Shown piece by piece: positions 11,470 through 21,575 of a stretch of 64,000 bases of DNA (position 1 is the stretch's first letter; every line of letters starts with the position of its first letter). Below the pieces are notes generated by a model, which saw only the letters and a list, made by a program, of their open reading frames with translations, made no database searches and had not been told where the DNA came from. Source of the stretch: Saccopteryx bilineata. Its lineage: Eukaryota > Chordata > Mammalia > Chiroptera > Emballonuridae. The translations under genes were made by a program, and so were the position numbers. The stretch is from NCBI RefSeq assembly GCF_036850765.1, contig NC_089491.1:132176266-132240265 (forward strand). The letters are read 5' to 3'.

Positions 11470-12639
11470 TCACCCCATGTCAATCTTGCTTATTTGTCTG
11501 TGTTCCCTAGTAAACTTCAAGCTTCACATGGGCCAGTGGGCCATGTTTAGTTTGTCCATAATGATGAATCGACTAGTATTCTCAAGCCTCGCACAGTGCA
11601 GGCTTGTAGCGGATGCTTGATGAATATGGCCTAAGTAGGAGTGAATGAATAGCGTAAGGCCAAATGAGCAATCGGCTGTAATAGGGGTGGGCATGGCGCA
11701 GAACTTACAGAAGACCAAAGTCAGCGCGGTGGGTAAACGTCAGGGCCGGGCTTTGGACAAGGAGGCAGCGAGAACCATGGCGTTGCCTGTCAGTGAGATG
11801 AATAAGCCTCTGGAGTTCAGCGGGCTGGGGAATCTTGTGTATTGGCAGCACCCTCTTTGTTTAGTGTCAGTTGCATATTTTCTTCTGTTTCTTATACCTT
11901 TTAATTTAATTATGTGGGAAAATGAGTGCTGTGTGTTTCAGATATTCCCAGGGCAGATGGGCACATAAATCAGAGAAGGACACAGAGGGTGCACATCACT
12001 GGGCAGTTTCCTTTAGGCACCTGGGGTAACTTTTGTAAAATGCACTCATGGGATGTTACATGGCAAGACGGATAGCTCTTAACATCCAGGCAAGAATTTT
12101 CCTATCTGAAGCCTGCTCCTGTGTCACTAATTTGTAAAGGGACTTTTCCCTGCTCTTTTTGGTTAAGGCCATCAGTGTAAACCAGGAGGCGGGTCTGTTC
12201 ACACATACGCAGGTGCCCTTTCTTAAATGGACAGTACATCAGCCTCATTATAAGGTTCAAGGATGAGGTCTTTGAGGATTAAAGGTCACGATTTCTATTA
12301 GTAGTAGCTAAGAAGAATAATTGCATGCCAACGTTGGCTTCAGTAAGCATTGTAGACACAGATCTCAGCAAAGGTTTTACAGGCTTAGCTAGAAATAGGG
12401 GTGATTGAGGAAAGGTAGTGACTTGAAACCAGCCATACAATCTACATTATTCTTTTTGCCAGAGACAGCCCTGCAAAAGGGGGAAACTCAGCAGAAGAGC
12501 TCGTGTTGTCAAACCTGTGGGCACCCGCGCATGACAATTTAGAGAGCATAAAACTGGCCTGAGAACCTAGGCACCCAGCTGTTCTCAGCATTGGCAAAGC
12601 AAAACAGCTTCTCAGCTCTGAGATGCGCTTTTTTCACCC
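11470..12639. other. Unassigned intergenic DNA
   Basis: About 1.2 kb with no recognisable repeat or gene. The open frame near 11,645-11,968 has an ordinary hydrophobic stretch from TTT/CTT-rich DNA and no family match. Confidence 0.45.
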
Positions 12640-12965
12640 TCACACTGGATGTTCCCTTAACATGGGACACTCTGTCCCAGACCCAGCCATGGCAGATCCC
12701 TGTCCTCTGGTGGCAGTGGGCTCAAATGCACTTCCTCAGAGAGGCCTTCCCAGATACCTCCTCTGGTCATTGTTTATCATGTTACTCTGTTTTGTTTACT
12801 ATCTGAAGCTGTCTTGCCCACATATTTATTTTATTGAATGTGTCCTCCACAAAAGCAGGGATCCTGTCTCTTTTAAAGTTCACTGCTCTATTATAAGCAC
12901 TTAGAAAAGTGTCTGGCACATAGTAGGCCCTCAATTACTATGTGATGAATAATGAATGAATGAAT
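12640..12965 (+). mobile_element. L2 LINE 3' end
   Basis: 'CAGAGAGGCCTTCCCAGATA', 'GCAGGGATCCTGTCTC', 'CACATAGTAGGCCCTCAATT' and a GAATGAATGAATAAA end appear in L2 order. No frame is intact. Confidence 0.85.
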
Positions 12966-13794
12966 AAAGTAGCCTGGATATGCGGTTTAAAATGGCAGTG
13001 GGAAAAGTGCTCCCCATTACTAATAGGGCAGGTATCTTCCCTTGGAGAGGAAATGTGCATTTCCAAAGACAGAGAAGCAGGGAACATAGTGGATATTCAT
13101 GTTATAGGAAAAGCCCTTTATTCCCATATTGGAGCACTGACATTTCCTCCCAAAAATGCATTTCTGCACATGGGTGAACACACTAGAAAGTGGCTGGGAA
13201 GCTAAAGGTGGGGAAGGGAGGCAGTATATAATAAACTAACCACGTTGTCACTGTGATTTAAAGCAGGTTTTTACATACAGCTCCCAGAAGGCAGTGAATG
13301 GCTTCGTCTTACCATCTGTGTGCAGTGAGAAAATACAATTATCCGAAAATCTCATGAACCTTGTTTAATTCTCTTGAACAAATGCTGTGTGTGGGAAAGT
13401 GCTCAGGGAGAGCACAGCAGCAAGCTCAGACCACTCATACTTGGCTGTTTTCCATTAATCCATGCAGCTCAGAATTCTGGACAAAAACGGGGCTTCCAGA
13501 TCATGACCTCCTCTTTCCACAGCGCACGCCCTTCGGCCCTGTCCGCCCAGCAGCAGGGTACCCTGCCCATCGGAAGCATGCCCGCACTAACCTGGTTCCC
13601 TCCAAACACCTCTGTCTAATCGAGTCATACAGGATGTTCACTATGGACTTCGACCAGTGTGAAGCTAACGCCTTATTTATATAATGACTCTCATTTATAG
13701 AGGATGCAATGTTCTAATGAGAGAGGTGGGGGAAAGCCATGCTAAGAACAATACCCATTGCATACAGTTGTTTACTACTTTAAAGAGCCAACAA
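12966..13794. other. Unassigned intergenic DNA
   Basis: No repeat or gene recognised. The 107-codon frame at 13,361-13,684 overlaps another frame of the same strand (13,374-13,619), shows no domain and lacks splice context. Confidence 0.45.
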
Positions 13795-13965
13795 ATCTGT
13801 TTTACATAGATTATCTCATTTTCATTTTAACCCTCATCACTGCATTTCATGTAAAAAAGGGGAAAAAAGAGCAGATGTTATTCCATCATCATTTTATCAA
13901 GGAAGCATCTAAGGTCAAAAGAAGCAAATGACTTGCTCTTGACACAGAGCTGAGAAGACCCAGGT
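13795..13965 (-). mobile_element. MIR SINE fragment
   Basis: On the plus strand it reads 'ATTATCTCATTTTCATTTTA', then 'AATGACTTGCTCTTGACACA' and 'CCCAGGTCTCC', the reverse complement of the MIR body. Confidence 0.6.
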
Positions 13966-14171
13966 CTCCTTGTCTCTAAATGCAGTATCAAAAGGCAAAT
14001 TTCTAGGGAAAGAACAAAGACTGACACCCAATTCTATCACAGCCAAATTGCCTCTACACAAACCTTTATGCAGATATAAGAAGAACCTCTTTCATAATTT
14101 TGTTGTGTCTGATCAGGATGGATGGCTAAGAAGACTTAGAGTGCCTCACACATGAAGTGATTATAGAATGA

Positions 14172-14186
14172 TAGGAAAGAAGAAAG

Positions 14187-14268
<82 letters not shown>

Positions 14269-14352
14269 GAAAGAAGGAACAAAAGAAAAGAGTTAGGGAG
14301 GAAAAGAGTTAGGGAGGGAGGGAGGGAGGGAAGGAAAAAAGGAAAGAAAAGC
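14172..14352. repeat. Polypurine tract: GA, GAAA and GGGA arrays
   Basis: Nearly unbroken purines run on the plus strand: AGAG repeats, then about twelve AAAG units, then AGTTAGGGAGG-type and GGGA repeats. The only pyrimidines in the later part are the TT of two GAGTTAGGGAGG copies. Confidence 0.95.
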
Positions 14353-15691
14353 TCTTCTGTTTTAGCAGATGAGATTGGCTGCACAGTGCACCCAAACCCT
14401 CCTTATGAGAACTGGTATTACAGCAAGATCTGCTGATGGTCACTCAGTAAATATGAACATAAAATTTGTGCCTACGGTGGCCTTGGAGACCATAGTAACC
14501 TGTGCAGCTTTGTTTCCTAAGTTTTTTGCCCCACTGCAGCCAGTTGTTAGACCCTGATCATCAGCTGATCTGAACTCAGATTCCCATGCACAAATATGTA
14601 AAGCAATACTTCCGGGACTAAATATAAAATACACATAAAAGTCTGTTTAAATGAATAATTTTTGGTTTGAAGCTAAAAAGAAGGGAACAGTTGACAGGCT
14701 ATATGGGACTAGTGGTCTCCCTCTGATCTTCTGAGAAATTCCAAGTTGAAAAGACCATGGAGAGATGATACTCTCCTGTGAGTTACAGGCTGCATCTGTC
14801 CTTCCCCTGTGGGTTTTATTTTTGAATCTCTGCCCCCTCCAGAGTGATTTATTCAGTAAGACTGTAGCTGAGATAGAAGAGGCTGAAAGGTGTCCAGGCT
14901 GGCTGACATCAGACAAGGAACCTTAGTATATATTTACAGTAATGCTGGGGGTTGGCCTCCTTCCTTTCTCTCTTGCCTTCCATCACATGTTCATTCCTTC
15001 ATTTGTCTGTTCTACAAACAGTCCTTCATTGTCAGGCTTGTAGGTACAAATACAAATAAGAAATCATCCCTCCTGCCAAGGAGCTCTAATCAAATACGAA
15101 GGAGCAGGCGAGGGGGAAGGGGCAGGAATGAGGGGGAAGGCTGATCGGTCTTTAGTAAAAAAAAAAAAATTACTAAATATTCTTAGTATTGACAACTTAT
15201 TTTCAGTACAGGATTACTTAAATATATAAAACATAAGCCAGGCATAACTTCCCAGTGTTTTTAACCCTTATACAATAATAAAACCAAAATAAATTTACAC
15301 ACACTAAAAAAAAACAAAAAAAACCCAACACAATGCAAATCAACAAAATTCACAATGCAATGGGTTTTGTTATTTAACAAAATGGCTAGTGCACTCACTA
15401 AAAGCATGTGCATTATTTTAAATTCAGCATGCTTATATGACCATGTGCTAAATAATGACTCAACTCACCCACTCCTTCTTTCTAGTCACACTAGCATGAA
15501 CCTGCCATTGGAAGGCACTATGGCAATGTCACATAGCTATCACTTTCTTTGTGTACTATCAAGTTTGTATCTATTCTCTTCTCAATAGCCTACAAGAATG
15601 AAAACAGGGCTACTTGTCTCCAGGTTACAAATGGTCATCAAATACCTAGAAGATACATCTATTTAAATTTTAAACTGTCCTGGAAATTTTT
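14353..15691. other. Unassigned intergenic DNA
   Basis: No gene or repeat family recognised. Two A-rich stretches (15,158-15,169 and 15,306-15,323) interrupt otherwise plain AT-leaning sequence. Confidence 0.45.
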
Positions 15692-15707
15692 TTAAAAAAT
15701 TGTTTTT

Positions 15708-15948
15708 GTTTTTTTGTTTTTGTTTTTGTTTTAATTCATTTTAGAGAGGAGAGGGAGAGACAGAGAGAGAGAAAGAGAGAGCGAGAGAGAGAGAGAGAGA
15801 GAGAGGAGAGACAGAGAGAGAGAAGGGGGGAGGAGCTGGAAGCATCAACTCCCATATGTGCCTTGACCAGGCAAGCCCAGGGTTTCGAACTGGGGACCTC
15901 AGCATTTCCAGGTCAACGCTTTATCCACTGCGCCACCATAGATCAGGC
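15708..15948 (-). mobile_element. Rhin-type SINE
   Basis: The minus-strand head at 15,948 reads GCCTGATCTATGGTGGCGCA. The body has the 'CATATGGGAGTTGATGCTTC' block and a GA-rich tail. The duplication TTAAAAAATTGTTTTT lies at 15,692-15,707 and again from about 15,948. Confidence 0.92.
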
Positions 15949-15989
15949 TAAAAAATTGTTTTTTAATGTCCAAGAGATCCCTCATCAAA

Positions 15990-16360
15990 CCCAGAAGTAC
16001 ATTACTGAAGACCATACTCCGAAGTTTGAGAAAATATTACATAAACGCATGGGGCCCACTGCTGACAGATTTTGAGCGAGGAAGTGACATGCTCAGATTT
16101 CCATCTTGGAGCAATTACAGGAGAGGCAGCAAGGATGATACATTAGAGAAGAGGGAAGCTAGGAGTGAAGAGGTCACCTGGGAGACAACTATGCTAATTT
16201 AGGTGAATGATGATGAATGACCTAACAGAGACAGGATGAGTGATGAGGTGTAGGGGAACAGACCAGGAATCTCTAGAACTCAGGGACTAATTAGATGTGA
16301 CAGGCAAAGGAGAAAGGGTGTGTCTAGATTAGGTGACACTGTTATGCCCAGATGGGAATA
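15990..16360 (+). repeat. Fragment of a long old interspersed repeat
   Basis: 'TTTTGAGCGAGGAAGTGACA' and 'GGAGCAATTACAGGAGAGGC' share phrase order with the long repeat at 56,560-57,640. Family not named. Confidence 0.45.
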
Positions 16361-16724
16361 AATGAAAGTGAGTTTCGTTTCAGACATGCGCCACTTTAGG
16401 AAGGCTGTGAATTACTGGGGTGCAGACAAATGCAGTGGGTTAGGTAAACAGGAGAGAAAAAGCTTCCAGGTGAGGCTGTTGTGCCAGGGTAGCCAGGTGG
16501 TCACCAGCTTGCAACCTGTAACTTCTACGTCCAAGACAGCCACAGTGCCCACTCTCCCCACTCCAAATAAAATGTTTCTTCTGCCTCCTACTTGCTATCC
16601 AAAGTTCCACCCCACATGATCATAGCTTTGACAACTAACTTAATACTCTGGTACTGTTTAAAGCACAAAATATGGAGAACCTGGCGTTTACCTTGTGATT
16701 GATGATCAGGACCCTGGAATGCTG

Positions 16725-16925
16725 TAGTGGACAGAACATGGAATTGGCAATCATTCAGACAACGGCTTCGATTTCACTAGTTATGAAATCTTGGCAGTCA
16801 CTTATCTTCTCTGTCTTCCTTTTTATAAATTGGGGCTATAAAACTTTATATCAAAAGCTACTTAGGAGCATTAAATAAATGCGCTACAGTATCTAGCACA
16901 GTACGTACAGCATCTTGGTCATAGG
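16725..16925 (+). mobile_element. MIR SINE
   Basis: The order is 'TAGTGGACAGAACATGG', 'ATGAAATCTTGGCAGTCACT', 'AGCATTAAATAAATG', 'CTAGCACAGTACGTACAGCA', as in MIR from head to 3' end. Confidence 0.7.
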
Positions 16926-16954
16926 TCATTCTTATTCTCTGAGTACAATGTTTA

Positions 16955-17165
16955 AGCACATGGACAAGACCAGATTTCCTGTATCGAAGCCATGCTCCAC
17001 CATGTTCTAATAGTATGACCTTGAGCACGTAAACTGATCTCCCCGTAACATAGAGAAATAATGATATTCTCTCTAGTGCATAAAATTATTGTGGAAACTT
17101 ACTGAGTCAAGGTCTATACAACTCTGAGTACCATGTGTCTTACATATTTAAGTTTAAGCTGTTAT
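16955..17165 (+). mobile_element. MIR SINE, second copy in tandem
   Basis: 'AGTATGACCTTGAGCACGTA' and 'GTGCATAAAATTATTGTGGA' mark a second, independent MIR directly after the first, in the same orientation. Confidence 0.6.
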
Positions 17166-17170
17166 CATCA

Positions 17171-18188
17171 TCTTCAATCATTACTTCTTTCTTTCTTCCA
17201 ATGATTAAGCTTGAGATTCTTGGTCATCATCCTGATGGAAGAGGAGAGATAAACATTGGGGTGCTGGACACCGAAGGCACTGGGCATGAAGCCCCACAGG
17301 GAAAGGGAGAAAAGGAAGATTGACAGTCCCAAAGGTATTTTCTGTTTATTTCTCAATTGTGTCCAAGATAAGCCAGGATCTGTTGTGCCTCAGGGAGGGA
17401 AACAGGGCGACTTACGTCCAAAGCTCTGTGATGAAATAGAATGACCGTCATCAAATGTCTGGCCAAGCAGCCAGCCACCCAGATGTAGGTACTGTAAGCT
17501 CTTTCTTATGATATGACAACAGTCATGGTTTTAAATGAGCTTTATTTTTCCTGTATCGGTGGTTAAATGACACAATTATGCCAGATTTTGTCTCAAACCG
17601 GGAAGAGAAAGCATACAAAGCAAAACAAAACAAAACAAAACAAAAAACCAAACCAAACCAACTTGCATTTCCCGAGGGCTAAATCCAGAGAGGTCAGAGC
17701 TGGAAAAACTAAGCCAGGAGCACGGGCCAGTGAGCAACCGGATTTGTCAATATAGTCAGCATTATCATGTCAAGTTCCTGACCCTAATCAGCCAAGGTCA
17801 CGGACAAACGTGTCCTTTTGACATTTTTATGAAAGAAACTGCTGTGGTTTTTGTCTCCAGACTCTCTTGGAATAAAAATGTGTCCTGGCTCTTCCATGCT
17901 TTTTCTCATAGCAGCTGTTGGCCTGAGAGCCAGCCCAGTTCTCAGTGATTTGCTGCCTCCTTCAGGATCAGGGAAGAATATATTTTTTAATACATTTCAA
18001 TTGGTTTAATCCTGAGAGGATGCAACAACTTCTGGGTCAAAATGGAGCATCAGAGGCGCCTGTTAGAGATGGACACCTTAATTATTTGGGAACAAATTTT
18101 AATTAAATTTGGGTACAAATTTTAATTAAATTGCCCCAAAATTTAAAAAGAGAGAGATCAAAGAGTAACAATGAAAAAGCTTTGTCTT
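17171..18188. other. Unassigned intergenic DNA
   Basis: No gene or named repeat. A short (AAAAC)n array lies near 17,619-17,645. At 18,091-18,131 a direct repeat of 'AAATTTTAATTAAATT' appears twice. Confidence 0.5.
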
Positions 18189-18202
18189 GGGGGGGGGGGG
18201 GG
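18189..18202. repeat. G14 homopolymer
   Basis: Fourteen consecutive guanines on the plus strand. A longer relative is at 32,250-32,264. Length in the assembly may be unreliable. Confidence 0.9.
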
Positions 18203-18204
18203 TG

Positions 18205-18350
18205 AGGCAGATATTAGGTCTAGTTCCATGTCTGCCACCTCCACTGTGTGAATTGGGCAAATCACTTCACACCTCCTGAGTGCACTGGCCTCGGCTGTGA
18301 AATGATGTCAGCCCCACCTCACAGGGTGGCTATCTAATCACCCTGTGACC
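18205..18350 (+). mobile_element. MIR SINE fragment
   Basis: 'GTGTGAATTGGGCAAATCAC' followed by 'CACCTCCTGAGTGCA' and 'CACCTCACAGGGTGGCTAT' is the MIR core and 3' part. Confidence 0.6.
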
Positions 18351-18372
18351 ACCACTAACCAAGTGCTAAAAC

Positions 18373-18704
18373 CAGGGGTCCCCAAACTTTTTACTCAGGG
18401 GGCCAGTTCACTGTCCCTCAGACCGTTGGAGGGCCGGGCTATAAAAAAAACTATGAAGAAATCCCTATGCACACTGCACATATCTTATTTTAAAGTAAAA
18501 AAAATAAAATGGGAACAAATACAATATTTAAAATAAAGAACAAGTAAGTTTAAATCAACAAACTGACCAGTATTTCAATGGGAGCTATGCTCCTCTTACT
18601 GACCACCAATGAAAGAGGTGCCCCTTCTGGAAGTGTGGCAGGGGGCCAGATAAATGGCCTCAGGGGGCCGCATGCAGCCCGAGGGCCGTAGTTTGGGGAC
18701 CCTG
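18373..18704 (-). mobile_element. Nonautonomous hAT transposon (MITE), family A copy 2
   Basis: It starts CAGGGGTCCCCAAACTTTTT and ends TTTGGGGACCCTG. The duplications GCTAAAAC (18,365-18,372) and GCCAAAAC (18,705-18,712) differ at one base. It is the same element as 1,227-1,588 in reverse, 332 bp long. Confidence 0.92.
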
Positions 18705-18839
18705 GCCAAAACTATATAATTCAGCAATTCCCGTAGCCTCCTTACTAAAAAGTCCAGAATCGCCAGTATCATAAATAGTCCAATCTCCTGTACCATTAAA
18801 TTTAAAATCGCCTCCACTTCTATCTCTTCATATTTGAGA

Positions 18840-19240
18840 CTCCCACCTCAGTTCCAGCCACTGCCTTTTGGCACAGTCCTCTCTAGTCATATTGGGCCAC
18901 TTAGGTCTCCCTTTGGCCTCTGGCTCTTACTCAAGTCATGATTCATCTGCCTGAAACCACTTCCCCAGCCCATCCCCACTTTCCAGGCTGACATTGACTC
19001 ATGTAACATTGTAGATGCTGCTTTCTTTAAGGAGTCTTCTTGGACACCACTTCCCCCAGCTAAAGTCTAGATTGTGGGTCCTCCTATGAGCCTAGAGGAC
19101 CTGTGCATATCCCACCACAGCTCCCACCACACCAACGTGTTGATTTGCCAGATTGTTCCCTGGTCTGTGGCACACTACCTCCAGGGCTTGGTGCAAGGTC
19201 AGACACATAGGAAGCATCGAATATATATGTATTTGTAAAG
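18840..19240 (+). mobile_element. L2 LINE 3' region
   Basis: 'AGGAGTCTTCTTGGACACCA' and 'GTGCAAGGTCAGACACATAG' with 'GAAGCATCGAATATA' fit a diverged L2 3' end. It is much eroded. Confidence 0.55.
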
Positions 19241-19591
19241 TACGTGATGAGTAGAAAATGCTGTCCTATATTTATATGCATGCATCTTGAATGAAAGCTA
19301 CCCTGTGAGAAGTCAAACATATCAGAGCATTCTTCGGGATGTCTTCCCACATTGCTGTAACCAGCACTTGCAGTTGTCCTTCTGGCCACACCAGCCCCCT
19401 TTAGCCCAGACTCTACCTTTTCCTTAAAAGTGAGACCACTGGCTTTTCTTCTGAGCATCATATGCACTCACCTGTAACTTTTCAGACAGGATGCCAAACA
19501 GAGCCTGATGCCTGATCTACTCCTGCCTTCATGGATCCAGCAGCTTCCTCAATCCCATTCCTGTCAAATCTCATTCTAGAGCCACTCTATA

Positions 19592-19945
19592 CCTCTCCAA
19601 ACAGTGGTGCAGCGAATAGAGCATTGACCGAGGATGCTGAGGACCCAAGTTCAAAACCCTGAGGTCACCAGCTTGAGCCCAGGCTCATCAGCTTGAGCAC
19701 AGGGTCACCGGCTTTAATGTGGGATCATAGACATGACCCCATGGTCACTGGCTTGAGCCCAAGGTCACTGGCTTGAACAAAGGGGTCACTGGACCAGCTG
19801 GAGACGCCTGGTCAAGACACATATGAGAAAACAATCAATGAACAACTAAGGAGCCACAATTATGAGCTGATGCTTCTCATCTCTCTCCCTTCCTGTCTGT
19901 CTGTCTTTGCCTGTCCCCAACTCCCCACCATATCTCTAAAAAAAT
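19592..19945 (+). mobile_element. Rhin-type SINE, long form, older
   Basis: The head is diverged ('CAGTGGTGCAGCGAATAGAG'), then come several 'CACTGGCTTGAGCCCAAGGT' blocks and an A-rich end after 'CTCTAAAAAAATAAAAA'. It matches the elements at 191 and 36,497. Confidence 0.85.
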
Positions 19946-19950
19946 AAAAA

Positions 19951-20770
19951 GATTCACTCTGACTTGCTGTCTTTGAAACCATGAGACCAAACTTATATAG
20001 GTTTTCACTGAAGGAAGATCTTACCCAAGTATCCACCTTTCCTTCTCTTCCCTTCATACGGGTCAGATTTTCTAAGAACATGTTGGATGGAGAAATTTAT
20101 TTCACATCACTTCTGTACTTACAACTTGCTTTTGAGCACCTTATTCTCCCTCCCACTCTGCCATGGGCCCCTCACCATAGGGAACTCACAGACAACCCCC
20201 TTCAATGGGCACATGGTCCTTCTTTTGGGCTCAGACAAGAGGTTGTTGTGGGGTTGACCACACTTCAGTCATATGTCCGGACTTTTATTCCACCTTGTGT
20301 TAACACAAAGGAGTAGAGTGGGTTTGTCTGAACAACTTGGGTAATTCAAGTGACCAACCATACATTGTCCCTTTACAAAACTTAAATCTGAACACTACCT
20401 ATGATTCTTCCCACAGCCCAAGGAAAAAATATCAAAAAGATAGACTTTTCTCATGGGGTTCCCAACATGAACACGAGACTATTTCCAAAGAGGTGCTCTC
20501 TGCCCCAAATTCTTTATTCTTCTTATTCAGCAGAATAGTGACATCAGCTTTGAAAATCTAACTCACTACCTAAAGATCTAGTCTTGACCTGGAAGCCATC
20601 ACCTTCCAAGTGGTGAATTTTCCAAAGGCTGGGTGATTCAGCCCGAAGAAAGTAAAAAAACCTCAAAAGGAACTGACCAATAGAGGATACCTGACTCCTT
20701 AGTGAGGTCTGGCTTGCAGTAGAAGAGAGCTGTGGTTCCAAACAGAAACTCTGAACCAAGGTGACCAGAG
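19951..20770. other. Unassigned intergenic DNA
   Basis: No repeat or gene recognised. The 111-codon frame at 19,981-20,316 shows no domain and sits opposite another open frame. Confidence 0.45.
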
Positions 20771-20774
20771 CTTG

Positions 20775-20930
20775 AACATGGCTCTGATCTTCCTAGCTGT
20801 GTGACCTTGGTAACATTTCTTAACCTCTCTGAACTTCATCTCCCTTATTTGGGTTATGATGATGATAACATTGAGGTTTTACAAATATTGAAGTCTTATG
20901 AGTTAAAATACATATAAAATACAGCTTAGT
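20775..20930 (+). mobile_element. MIR SINE
   Basis: 'TAGCTGTGTGACCTTGGTAA' and 'CTTAACCTCTCTGAACTTCA' are well-preserved MIR core text. Confidence 0.75.
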
Positions 20931-20984
20931 CAAAAAGTACAAAATAGATTTTAGCTACAACTATGTATTATATCCCACCAATGT

Positions 20985-21061
20985 AGACCTGTGTATTACC
21001 TTTTCTGTTATTTTATGGCTTCATATTCATTTTGAAATATCTTCTAATTTTTGTGAGCAGT
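20985..21061. mobile_element. Degraded copy of the 77-bp palindromic MITE
   Basis: The middle and right half match the copies at 21,397 and 42,367: 'GGCTTCATATTCATTTTGAA' then 'CTAATTTTTGTGAGCAG' followed by TA. The left arm has lost its match. Confidence 0.7.
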
Positions 21062-21202
21062 ATAATTGTTGAAGCAGATATATGCATACTCACAGACATT
21101 CTGAGAACAATTATCAGAGATACTGCAATCTGGAAATATTTTTTTCTGAATGACTCACGAGGGAATCTCAAAGTAAAATCAGCACAGAAAGTTCACTCTT
21201 CA

Positions 21203-21216
21203 TGAACTTTGAACTT
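21203..21216. promoter_or_regulatory. HNF4/nuclear-receptor DR1-like site
   Basis: The minus strand reads AAGTTCAAAGTTCA, two AGTTCA half sites one base apart. It contains CAAAGTTCA, the HNF4-preferred core. It lies 179 bp upstream of the TATA box at 21,382. Function is inferred from the motif and its company. Confidence 0.45.
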
Positions 21217-21329
21217 ACGGTTTCCATCGGGTGCGAAGGGAACTTATCCTTTTTGTCTGCCTTTTGGCTGAAGCCTCGAACGTTAAAACAATAAATGGCA
21301 AGCACCTCCCTTCTCAGTCCAACAGAGGC

Positions 21330-21337
21330 TTGCGCAA
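21330..21337. promoter_or_regulatory. C/EBP-like palindrome
   Basis: TTGCGCAA is a perfect C/EBP dimer site, about 45 bp upstream of the TATA box. CpG-containing 8-mers of this kind are scarce in CpG-depleted DNA. Confidence 0.45.
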
Positions 21338-21379
21338 ATCTCACTAAAAGGTGGCCAAACTTATCTTTTGCCTCCAGGG

Positions 21380-21390
21380 TATATAAAAGG
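21380..21390 (+). promoter_or_regulatory. Candidate TATA box
   Basis: TATATAAAAGG contains the canonical TATAAAAG at 21,382-21,389. If the 77-bp MITE just downstream is ignored, a start site about 30 bp away would fall near 21,490. That leaves a leader of roughly 20 nt before the ATG at 21,513. Confidence 0.45.
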
Positions 21391-21396
21391 AAACTA

Positions 21397-21473
21397 CACT
21401 GCTCACAAAAATTAGGGGATATTTTATAGCTTCATATTCATCTTGAAATATCCCCTGATTTTTGTGAGCAGCA
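21397..21473. mobile_element. 77-bp palindromic MITE (mariner-like, TA target)
   Basis: The arms GCTCACAAAAATTAGGGGAT and ATCCCCTGATTTTTGTGAGC type pair with each other around a short spacer. TA flanks both ends (21,395-21,396 and 21,474-21,475). It lies between a TATA box and a start codon. Near-identical copy at 42,367-42,443. Confidence 0.9.
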
Positions 21474-21512
21474 TATTTCAGGCTGCTGAAGTCTACAGCA
21501 ACAGAAAGGAGC

Positions 21513-21575
21513 ATGAAGGGTGCTTTGGGGGTTTTGGTAATATTCTGCTTCTTGATCTGGGTTCTTGAGACTTGA
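21513..21575 (+). CDS. Possible first exon or relic: short signal-peptide-like open frame
   Basis: The ATG is in good context (A at -3, in GGAGCATGA). It opens 20 codons and then a TGA. The peptide starts MKGALGVLVIFC and continues with Phe, Leu, Ile, Trp, Val, Leu: one lysine, then about 16 mostly hydrophobic residues, as in a signal peptide of a secreted protein. Upstream lie a TATA box and liver-type sites. The only splice donor in the frame is a weak TTG|GTAATA at 21,537, and I see no following exon. The frame open at 21,671-21,925 matches no family I know. It may be the first exon of a gene extending beyond what I can see, the relic of a dead gene, or chance. Gene identity unknown. Confidence 0.25.
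   Translation: MKGALGVLVIFCFLIWVLET

Noticed and set aside
11028..11510. Proteins of 129-160 codons on both strands (also at 25,457-25,852, 38,907-39,374, 44,396-44,890, 49,186-49,649, 59,789-60,353)
   Set aside because: All are read through VES SINE copies. The same peptides recur because the SINE recurs, and frames are open on both strands in its GC-rich body.
14136..14384. Phe/Ser/Leu-rich protein on the minus strand
   Set aside because: It is the translation of a GAAA/GAGA microsatellite.
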